A stretch of 5,159 nucleotides of DNA, from contig JAHWJV010000273.1 in assembly GCA_019348265.1 (NCBI GenBank), forward strand, positions 1 to 5,159. The letters are read 5' to 3'. The stretch comes from Gemmatimonadota bacterium. GTDB taxonomy: Bacteria; Gemmatimonadota; Gemmatimonadetes; Longimicrobiales; Longimicrobiaceae. Shown here piece after piece: positions 1-5,159 of this stretch (position 1 is its first letter; every line of letters starts with the position of its first letter). A model generated the notes under the pieces. The model had not been told where the DNA came from and searched no databases. It saw nothing but the letters and a program-made list of their open reading frames with translations. The position numbers were made by a program, and so were the translations under genes.

Positions 1-96
1 CGCCTGGTCACCTGGCGTCGCGATGTCACCTTCGCACGCTGCCAGGAGAAGCGCGGTGGAAACCAACAAGGTCGCTCGGCGGCTGCGGGCGCCCAC
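1..96 (-). CDS. probable lipoprotein, N-terminal fragment (runs off left edge)
   Basis: Read on the minus strand from a GTG at 96-94, the first 32 codons give a textbook bacterial lipoprotein signal peptide. It has a basic start (M-G-A-R-S-R-R), a hydrophobic core (A-T-L-L-V-S-T-A-L-L-L) and a lipobox L-A-A-C with the acceptor cysteine at residue 21. A polar mature start, E-G-D-I-A-T-P-G-D-Q-A, follows. The frame stays open to the window edge, so the gene continues to the left and its function cannot be read. There is no ATG in this frame near the signal peptide; GTG at 96 gives the most natural signal length, while an upstream GTG at 132-130 would add 12 residues. No strong ribosome binding site is visible before either. 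It follows the sulfatase gene on the same strand with a gap of about 170 bases. The call rests on signal-peptide shape only; a chance open frame in GC-rich DNA is the alternative. Confidence 0.5.
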   Translation of the reverse strand, partial: MGARSRRATLLVSTALLLAACEGDIATPGDQA

Positions 97-264
97 GCTG
101 ATGGTGGACCGGATTTTGGATCTTCCGACCACCCCGACCCCCAGCCGGAAATATCGATCGGCTCCGAGTCCTCGAAAATCGATGACACAGGCGCCTCGAG
201 GAGGGTGTTTGGTGTGGGGACGGAGCCCAGCGACCGCCGCGTACGCATGACGACGCGGCCCCGG

Positions 265-1800
265 CTACCGGATGGCGGCGTCCGGCATCGCGAAGCTGAG
301 CTGCGGATTGGCGGGCATCACGTCCGGAACCGCGCCCGTGTCCTGCTGCAGCCGCCGTAGCTCCGCCTTCAGCTCAGCCAGCTTCTCGGCGTGCGCCGCG
401 TCATTGATCAGGTTGCGCTGTTCCTTCGGGTCCTCCGCCAGATGGTACAGCTCCGCCAGCTCCGTCTCCGGGTGGCCTTCCCCGTTGGGGTAGTGGATGT
501 ACTTCCAGTCGGCCGTGCGCACCGACCGAACGTTCGGCGTGTACGGGAACTCCTTTTCGAAGTTGTACTGGTAGTAAATCGACTGCCTCCACCCCTCCGC
601 GTTCCCGTCGGCCAGCTGCCGGGTCGATCTCCCCTGCATCCGTGGCTCCACGTTCTCGATCCCCGCCAGATCCAGCACAGTCGGCGCCACGTCCATATTC
701 ATTACCAGGTCCTCGATCACCTTCCCCTCCCCGAGTCCCTCCGGGTAGCGGATCAGCAGCGGAATTCGGATGCTCTCCTCCCATGCGGTGCGCTTGTCGA
801 TCGACGCCTTCTCTCCCAGCAGGAACCCGTTGTCCCCGGCAAAGACGATGATCGTGTTCTCCAGCTCTCCTTTCGCCCGCAGCGCCTCGTAAACCGCTCC
901 GATGCTGTCGTCCACCGAGGGGATGGTCTGGTGGTACGTCTTGATGAAAGTCTGGTAGTCGTGCGTCTCGTACAGCGGCCCGTCGATCCCGTGCCACGTC
1001 GCCACCCGCCGGCCCACCCACTCGGGAAGGCCCGGCGTCAGCAGCGACGCCGTAGTCGGCTTCGTCAGCTGGAGGTCGCTGTAGAGGTTCGCGTACTTCG
1101 GCTCCGGGATCCACTTACCATGGGGTGCCTTGTGCCCGATCTGCAGCGAGAAGGGACCCTTCGCGTTCTTGATCCAGTCCACTGCCAGCTGAGTGACTAC
1201 GTTCGTGTAGTAGCCGTCGATCACCTGCCGGTTTCCCTGTACGTCGAACGACACCGAGTCGATGCTCTCCGTCCCGTCCGCCGCACGGGAGATGTTGAAC
1301 TCCGTGTCGTCGTAGTGCCCCTGCCCCGCGTGGCTCGCCCAGTAGTCGAAGGGCGGGCGATGCGAGTCGTCGCCCTCGCCCATGTGCCACTTGCCGACGT
1401 ACGCGGTCTGATAGCCCGCGCTTTTCAGGTGCGTGTGATAGCTCGGGAGACGCTCGGCGGGGTAGTGCGTGAAGTTGTTACGCACTCCGTGGATCTGCGG
1501 GTACGTCCCGCTCAGGAAGCTCGCGCGACTGGGCGAGCAGAGCGACCATGTGCAGAAGGCGTTGGCGAAACGCACCCCCTCATTGGCCAGGCGGTCCATG
1601 TGGGGCGTCTTCAGAGCCGGGAAGAAGCGTTCGGCGTCCGGAAGGACACTCAGCGTGTCCCAGCGCTGGTCGTCGGTGAGGATGAAGACGACGTTCGGCC
1701 GCTGCGCCGCCGCTCGTCGTGTCCCGCACCCCGTCAGGTAGAACGCCGCTGCGGCCGTCGCGGAGCCGGCCAGGAACTTTCTACGGCTGATCTGCATCAT
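265..1800 (-). CDS. Tat-exported sulfatase (FGly-dependent, arylsulfatase/GlcNAc-6-sulfatase-like)
   Basis: A complete 511-residue type I sulfatase, which would hydrolyse sulfate esters, probably on sulfated sugars or glycans outside the inner membrane. The N terminus carries a twin-arginine signal (S-R-R-K-F-L, residues 5-10), an alanine-rich core and a lipobox L-T-G-C with Cys25, so it is probably a Tat-exported lipoprotein. Catalytic marks are in family order: metal-binding Asp43-Asp44 in the P-N-V-V-F-I-L-T-D-D-Q stretch; C-S-P-S-R at 88-92, where Cys88 would be oxidised to formylglycine; G-K-W-H at 136-139; G-H-K-A-P-H at 222-227; and A-G-D-N-G at 321-325 for the second metal pair. The C terminus has the usual sulfatase subdomain (R-T-A-D-W-K-Y-I-H-Y at 428-437, then E-L-Y-H-L-A-E-D-P-K-E). 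The spacing and wording of these motifs remind me of N-acetylglucosamine-6-sulfatases, but substrate is an inference. The start is two ATGs in tandem (1800 and 1797), with no strong Shine-Dalgarno upstream. No sulfatase-maturing enzyme is encoded in the window. Confidence 0.95.
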   Translation of the reverse strand: MMQISRRKFLAGSATAAAAFYLTGCGTRRAAAQRPNVVFILTDDQRWDTLSVLPDAERFFPALKTPHMDRLANEGVRFANAFCTWSLCSPSRASFLSGTYPQIHGVRNNFTHYPAERLPSYHTHLKSAGYQTAYVGKWHMGEGDDSHRPPFDYWASHAGQGHYDDTEFNISRAADGTESIDSVSFDVQGNRQVIDGYYTNVVTQLAVDWIKNAKGPFSLQIGHKAPHGKWIPEPKYANLYSDLQLTKPTTASLLTPGLPEWVGRRVATWHGIDGPLYETHDYQTFIKTYHQTIPSVDDSIGAVYEALRAKGELENTIIVFAGDNGFLLGEKASIDKRTAWEESIRIPLLIRYPEGLGEGKVIEDLVMNMDVAPTVLDLAGIENVEPRMQGRSTRQLADGNAEGWRQSIYYQYNFEKEFPYTPNVRSVRTADWKYIHYPNGEGHPETELAELYHLAEDPKEQRNLINDAAHAEKLAELKAELRRLQQDTGAVPDVMPANPQLSFAMPDAAIR

Positions 1801-1901
1801 CGGATCGTCTCGCGAGTGGTGGATGTGATTCAGTAGATGTTGTCCGACGCCCGGCCCGCGCTCCCTAAACGGGCAACCCGCCCGGTCGACCCATTGGCTA
1901 T

Positions 1902-2093
1902 CTACTGGCTGACAGCTCGGTGGTAGAGCCGGAGCTGGGTCATGGACCAGGAGGCGTGGTCCGCGGTGCCCGTCTGGTTGGTCCGCAGGAATCGGCCGCG
2001 CGTCGGCGCGAACGATACCGTGGTGCTCCGCCCGGTCGCCTGGCCCTGCGCCGCCATCGTCCAGGTGCCCAGGTCAGCTGCGCCTCCTGGTGC
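1902..2093 (-). pseudogene. C-terminal remnant of a discoidin (F5/8 type C) domain protein
   Basis: The minus strand between an in-frame TGA at 2096-2094 and a TAG at 1904-1902 encodes 63 codons that read like the last half of a discoidin-like carbohydrate-binding domain. It has D-L-G-T-W-T-M-A-A-Q-G-Q-A-T-G, then T-T-V-S-F-A-P-T-R-G-R-F-L-R-T-N-Q-T-G-T, and finally W-S-M-T-Q-L-R-L-Y just before the stop. Known family members have the same order (an A-x-G-x-G turn, a V-x-F-x-P strand, A-R-Y-V-R-I-x-Q-T-G, then W-S-I-x-E-L-x-V-Y) and often end there too. No start codon or upstream half is present. The stop at 2096, and a neighbouring frame reading N-V-S-T at 2100-2089, suggest a small indel near 2085-2095 followed by loss of the rest. 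It lies 101 bases upstream of the sulfatase start on the same strand. The parent could have been a glycan-binding enzyme or a cytochrome-type protein; that cannot be decided. Confidence 0.6.
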
Positions 2094-2193
2094 TCACGTT
2101 GGCCGAGCTCCCCAACCTCGTCGTGAACAGCTCCTTCCGGCTGCCATGCTGAGATCTGCCACCGGCAACTACTCGGAAACGAGCCGGTGTGGA

Positions 2194-2778
2194 CTACCTG
2201 GCTCCGGCCTGCAGAGGTGTTCCGTCATCCTTCCACCGCCACGTATCCAGAATCTGCTGCATTTGGCCGGCGACGCGCTCCTCCGCCCACTCCGGGTGCT
2301 GGAGAAGCATGTGAAAGAACCGGCCGTTATGCCGCCCCAGGGCGACCCATCCCGTGATCTGCGCGCCCCGCACGCCTCGGCTCTCGATCGGGTACTTGAC
2401 CACCGCCCAGGATGGAGGCGGCACCGGCTGCACCTGGGTGCGCGCGCCGGGGATCCGGTAAGACTCCGCGGCCTGACGCACGAAGACGCGCCCTCGCGCC
2501 TCCGTGAACGATTCCGGTGCAACGACGAAGTGGAGAAAGGCGCGATCGTCGCGCTCGTCACCGGAGAATGCCACGAAAGTGACGGACGGGCCGTCATCGA
2601 AGTGCTTGATGTCGACGCGTATTCCGTCTGGCACGGACGCTCGGAAAGGAAGCGCTACTTCCGGCGGCGACGCGAAAGGCGTCCCAGCGCGACCGCCACT
2701 CCCATCACCGTCCCCCGCGCTTGACTCACAACCCGCTGAGAGAAGCACGACACCGAACCAGAAGGACCTCCTGTTCAT
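2194..2778 (-). CDS. hypothetical secreted protein, probable lipoprotein
   Basis: I do not recognise a named family. The 194-residue product begins M-N-R-R-S-F-W-F-G-V-V-L-L-S-A-G-C, a short lipoprotein-like signal with the candidate cysteine at 17. The residue at -3 is Ser rather than the usual Leu, so the lipobox is imperfect. A Gly/Ser/Asp-rich linker (about 18-33) leads into a folded region (about 43-182) with alternating strands: V-T-F-V-A-F-S-G, F-L-H-F-V-V-A, then P-S-W-A-V-V-K-Y-P, I-T-G-W-V-A-L-G-R-H-N-G-R-F-F-H-M, and a closing helix ending in I-L-D-T-W-R-W. This pattern recalls small envelope proteins of the DcrB/PsbP-like fold, but that is a guess from shape. A longer start at 2808 would add ten residues ahead of the signal and is less likely; neither has a clear Shine-Dalgarno. 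It follows the BrkB-family gene by 217 bases on the same strand. Confidence 0.75.
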   Translation of the reverse strand: MNRRSFWFGVVLLSAGCESSAGDGDGSGGRAGTPFASPPEVALPFRASVPDGIRVDIKHFDDGPSVTFVAFSGDERDDRAFLHFVVAPESFTEARGRVFVRQAAESYRIPGARTQVQPVPPPSWAVVKYPIESRGVRGAQITGWVALGRHNGRFFHMLLQHPEWAEERVAGQMQQILDTWRWKDDGTPLQAGAR

Positions 2779-2995
2779 AGCAGGGCGCGTTGAGGAAACG
2801 AAGACCATGACCGCCGCTGAGTCGGACCCCGACCGTCCTGAATCCCATCCCGCGGTTCACTTGAAGCCGGCTCCCCGCCTTCCCGAAACCATCGATCGAG
2901 CTTCCGCACTGCAGAACCGGAGCCGGAGCCCGCCACGCACTGAAAGCGACCGCGACGGACCGAGTGTCTGCGCACCCCACCTTGGCGGCCCGAGA

Positions 2996-3910
2996 TCATC
3001 GGCACGTTCGACGTCCAGGGATAACGCGCGCGAGGCCGAGCGTCCTGCGCACCGGGCGTCTCGGTGTGCCGCCGGTCCGCGTCCGGTCCCCATCGATCTC
3101 CGCGTTCAGCTCCGCCCCCAGCAGAAGCACGGAGGCCGACAGGTAGATGTACAGCAGCAGAACGATGACCGCCCCCACGCTCCCATACGTGACGCTGTAC
3201 CGGGCGAAGTTCGCGACGTACACCCGGAAGGCGAGGGCCGTGAGAGCCCAGAGCGCCACCGCCAGCACGGACCCGGGCGTGATGATCCGAAGGCGGGTGC
3301 CCCGATTGGGAGCGAAGTAGTAGATCAGCGACACCGCGATCATTACCAGGATGGCGGCTACGGCGACCCGGAGCCAGCCCCAGAGGGCCAGCACACCGCC
3401 CCCGACTGCCAGCCCCACCCACTCCGCAAGGAGCTCCGCAAGTGCCGGCCCCACCACCATAATCACGGTCGCGACCGTAATGAGCAGCGCGAGCGCCCCC
3501 GTGTAGAAGATCGAGACCAGGTAGCGCCTGACGATCGGGCGGCCCTCGTCCACGTCGTAGGCCTGGTTCAGCGCCCGCATGGTGGAGCGCAGCCCCGCCG
3601 ACGCGAGCCAAACGGAGAACGCGATCCCGAACGAGAGGAGCCCCCCTTTTTCCTGCCCGCGAACCTCCCCGAGAACCTCGAGCACCCGGCTCAGCGCCAC
3701 AGGCGGCAGCACCTGCCCCGCCCGCTCGATCAGCGGGTCCACGAGGTCGCCGAGCTCCAGAAAGCTCAGCAGGGCCAGGAGGAAGAGCAGGAAGGGGAAG
3801 AGCGCGAAGAAGACGTGGTAGGAAAGCGCCGCCGCGTACGTCGGCATGTCATCGTCGAAGTACTCTCGCACGGTCGCCGCAGCCAACCTTCTCACGTCGT
3901 AACCGCGCAT
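2996..3910 (-). CDS. YihY/virulence factor BrkB family inner-membrane protein
   Basis: A complete 304-residue polytopic membrane protein of the YihY/BrkB family (formerly annotated as ribonuclease BN). Family signatures are visible in order: Y-A-A-A-L-S-Y-H-V-F-F-A-L-F-P-F at 25-40 in the first membrane segment; the conserved S-T-M-R-A-L-N-Q-A-Y-D-V at 109-120; Y-Y-F-A-P-N-R at 197-203 followed by I-T-P-G-S at 210-214; and Y-G-S-V-G-A-V-I-V-L-L-L-Y-I-Y-L at 242-257 closing with G-A-E-L-N-A-E at 265-271. I count about six hydrophobic segments (roughly 28-52, 91-107, 132-155, 168-200 with a possible break, 212-233 and 244-267). The tail from 272 is strongly arginine-rich and should be cytoplasmic. 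The family's molecular role is not settled; transport has been proposed, and BrkB was linked to serum resistance in Bordetella, but I would not transfer that. Length is normal for the family. The ATG at 3910 is the only good start; no strong Shine-Dalgarno precedes it. Confidence 0.95.
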   Translation of the reverse strand: MRGYDVRRLAAATVREYFDDDMPTYAAALSYHVFFALFPFLLFLLALLSFLELGDLVDPLIERAGQVLPPVALSRVLEVLGEVRGQEKGGLLSFGIAFSVWLASAGLRSTMRALNQAYDVDEGRPIVRRYLVSIFYTGALALLITVATVIMVVGPALAELLAEWVGLAVGGGVLALWGWLRVAVAAILVMIAVSLIYYFAPNRGTRLRIITPGSVLAVALWALTALAFRVYVANFARYSVTYGSVGAVIVLLLYIYLSASVLLLGAELNAEIDGDRTRTGGTPRRPVRRTLGLARVIPGRRTCR

Positions 3911-3939
3911 GGTGCAGCGAGCTGGTACGGGAGAGGAGG

Positions 3940-3962
3940 GCGCCGCGCGATTTTTGCGGCGC
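3940..3962. repeat. short perfect inverted repeat (hairpin) upstream of the BrkB gene
   Basis: GCGCCGC at 3940-3946 pairs with GCGGCGC at 3956-3962 around a nine-base loop, GCGATTTTT. It sits 30 bases before the minus-strand ATG at 3910, so it would lie in the BrkB leader if transcription starts upstream. The T run is inside the loop, not after the stem, so it is not a standard intrinsic terminator on either strand. A seven-pair stem of pure G/C can arise by chance in DNA of this composition. Confidence 0.35.
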
Positions 3963-4657
3963 TAGAGATGGTAAAGTATTCACCGCACCGCCCGCGCCTG
4001 CGGGGCGAGAGGGGGAGCGGCTCTCCTGGAAGACGCCTCGGCACCACCGCCGCGCTGGCTGATCTCGCGACCGACCTGATCTGCTCGAACCGTACCAGCC
4101 GCCCCGTCGCGGGTGCAGGCACCCGGATAACGAACGCCCGTCGCCAGTGATCGATCTCCGCGTGCGCCCCGCCCTCCAACTTCGGTCAGTATTCGCCGCC
4201 CCGGCTGGGCACGCCGTATATCGAATCGGCCAGGGTCCGCGAACGGCCCGCGCTCGCCTGAGTCGTCCAATGTACCCGGTGCCTCGCGTCCGATACTTCC
4301 CCGGCGCTGAGCAGCCACCGCCTGCGCTCACGAGGTTGGCCGCTTCCTTGGGCAGGGACCACGTATGGCTTTTTACTCTTCCGCTCTCGCGTTCAGTATG
4401 AGGCGCGTGCCGAGGGCGCGATCGAGCGGCCCTCTGCGGTCCCAGCCGGCGGCTGTGCTGAGGGCTTCAGTATTACGAGTCTGACCAATACCTTACGGAG
4501 CCGACGCTGCCAGCCACCACCACCACAAGGTCGCTTTGCCTCAAAGTCCCTTCCACGTGGACGCAGAAGGCGGAGTTCGCGAAAGAGAGCCACGCTGAGC
4601 CGAACGCCTGACGCTCCTTCAGCGGCCCCTCAGGTGTCGGTTAGATCAGGCGCCGCC

Positions 4658-4661
4658 GAGG
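4658..4661 (+). promoter_or_regulatory. ribosome binding site (GAGG) for the DUF2254 gene
   Basis: GAGG sits six bases before the ATG at 4668, which is good Shine-Dalgarno spacing. This supports that ATG as the start, together with an in-frame TGA at 4596-4598 that limits any upstream extension to 23 codons, none of them ATG. Confidence 0.6.
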
Positions 4662-4667
4662 CTCGAT

Positions 4668-5159
4668 ATGACGCTCAAGGCACGTGTGAAATACACGGTC
4701 GCCCATGTGCGTGACAGCTACTGGTTCATCCCCGCTTTATTCGCGCTCGCCGGACTCTCCGGCGGTCTTGGCTTGGTGTCGGTGGATGGGAGTACCGGCG
4801 ACGCCTGGCTCGGTCGATGGGAGTGGTTCTACGGCAGTCGGCCGGAGGGCGCGCGGGGGATGCTCTCCACGATCGCCGGTTCGACGATAACAGTCGCCGG
4901 CGTGGTTTTCTCGATCACGCTGGCCGCCGTCACATATGCCTCCGGGCAGTTCGGTCCCCGCCTCCTCAGCAACTTCGTGCGCGACCGGGGTAACCAAGCG
5001 ACGCTCGGTGTCTTCGTCGGGACGTACCTGTACTGCCTCGTGGTGCTCCGCACGATTCGCAGCGCCCAGGAGGCGAGCGCAGACTCCGGTGCAACCGTCA
5101 GCGAGGCGTTCGTTCCCCACCTCGCGATGACGGTGGGGCTCCTTCTCGCAGTGGCATCG
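4668..5159 (+). CDS. DUF2254 family membrane protein, N-terminal part (runs off right edge)
   Basis: The first 164 codons of a predicted membrane protein of the DUF2254 family are visible, open to the window edge; family members are usually well over 400 residues, so more than half is missing. The N terminus has a membrane segment at about 19-38 (Y-W-F-I-P-A-L-F-A-L-A-G-L). The family hallmark follows: a hydrophobic stretch I-A-G-S-T-I-T-V-A-G-V-V-F-S-I-T-L at 69-85, then S-G-Q-F-G-P-R-L-L-S-N-F-V-R-D-R-G-N-Q at 92-110, then L-G-V-F-V-G-T-Y-L-Y-C-L-V-V-L-R-T-I at 113-130. A further hydrophobic segment begins near 151. The function of the family is unknown to me. It is transcribed away from the BrkB-family gene, so both may depend on signals in the gap between them. 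The start is well supported by a GAGG six bases upstream. Nothing looks damaged in the part shown. Confidence 0.93.
   Translation, partial: MTLKARVKYTVAHVRDSYWFIPALFALAGLSGGLGLVSVDGSTGDAWLGRWEWFYGSRPEGARGMLSTIAGSTITVAGVVFSITLAAVTYASGQFGPRLLSNFVRDRGNQATLGVFVGTYLYCLVVLRTIRSAQEASADSGATVSEAFVPHLAMTVGLLLAVAS

Larger units (their letters stand above)
3911..4667. other. 757-base divergent intergenic region without a convincing gene
   Basis: This gap separates the BrkB-family gene (leftward) from the DUF2254 gene (rightward). Open frames exist on both strands, but their products are rich in Arg, Pro, Gly and Ser with no hydrophobic core pattern or recognisable motif, as expected of GC-rich non-coding DNA. 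I read the six frames for remnants of known families, transposases or toxin-antitoxin genes and saw none. The stretch from about 4360 to 4500 is less GC-rich than its surroundings and is a reasonable place for promoters, but I could not find a strong -35/-10 pair. A small hairpin lies close to the BrkB start (3940-3962). Confidence 0.6.

Noticed and set aside
1..360. Plus-strand frame open from the window edge to a TAG at 358-360, and the 75-codon plus-strand frame at 23-250.
   Set aside because: Neither product shows a motif, hydrophobic pattern or good ribosome binding site; the first also runs into the 3' end of the sulfatase gene on the opposite strand.
391..1836. A 481-codon open frame on the plus strand.
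   Set aside because: It lies exactly opposite the sulfatase gene, its product is dominated by Arg, Val and Leu with no family motif, and long antisense frames are common in GC-rich coding DNA. The sulfatase has every expected catalytic motif.
2867..2926. CCGGCTCC at 2867-2874 and GGAGCCGG at 2919-2926 as a hairpin or terminator after the BrkB gene.
   Set aside because: The 44-base loop is too long for a good terminator, there is no T run, and such GC words recur by chance here.
2504..4150. A 548-codon open frame on the plus strand.
   Set aside because: It is antisense to the BrkB-family gene and part of the small secreted-protein gene, and its product is a highly charged, low-complexity Arg/Pro/Glu/His string. 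The minus-strand proteins have clear membrane and family signatures.
3849..4331. Minus-strand open frame of 160 codons overlapping the start of the BrkB gene.
   Set aside because: The product is Arg/Gly/Ser-rich without motifs and overlaps the 5' end of a well-supported gene in another frame.
4348..4376. TTGGGC, 17 to 18 bases, then TTTTAC/TTTACT as a possible promoter for the DUF2254 gene.
   Set aside because: Only about half the consensus positions match, and it lies some 300 bases from the start codon; chance occurrence is likely.
4470..4491. GTATT and AATAC as a small inverted repeat around a 12-base spacer.
   Set aside because: Only five pairs, which do not extend outwards; too short to call an operator.

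Overview
This is a GC-rich window of ordinary-looking bacterial chromosome, most likely from a Gram-negative, soil- or water-type lineage. The protein set (Tat-exported FGly sulfatase, lipoprotein signal peptides, a discoidin-like domain remnant, YihY/BrkB and DUF2254 membrane proteins) would fit Gemmatimonadota or another GC-rich environmental phylum. That placement is a low-confidence inference, because nothing in the window is a taxonomic marker. I see no rRNA, tRNA, CRISPR array, transposase or phage gene.

Layout from left to right. Positions 1-96 (minus strand) hold the first 32 codons of a probable lipoprotein that runs off the left edge. Positions 265-1800 (minus) encode a complete 511-residue sulfatase with a twin-arginine signal, a lipobox and the C-S-P-S-R active-site motif. 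Positions 1902-2093 (minus) hold what looks like the orphan C-terminal end of a discoidin (F5/8 type C) domain protein, cut off by a frame break. Positions 2194-2778 (minus) encode a small unrecognised secreted protein or lipoprotein. Positions 2996-3910 (minus) encode a complete YihY/BrkB-family inner-membrane protein. After a 757-base stretch with no convincing gene, a DUF2254 membrane protein starts at 4668 on the plus strand and runs off the right edge.

All the left-hand genes lie on the minus strand. The gaps between them are 101 to 217 bases and there is no overlapping start/stop, so tight translational coupling is not evident; they may be separate units or a loose operon. The BrkB and DUF2254 genes diverge from the 757-base gap, which must hold their promoters if they are transcribed from nearby. 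The gene products share a location (inner membrane and envelope) rather than an obvious pathway. The sulfatase probably removes sulfate from an external sulfated glycan.

I did not find an unmistakable new system here. The items most worth a second look are the decayed discoidin fragment, the edge lipoprotein with no ATG start, and the long gene-free divergent region.
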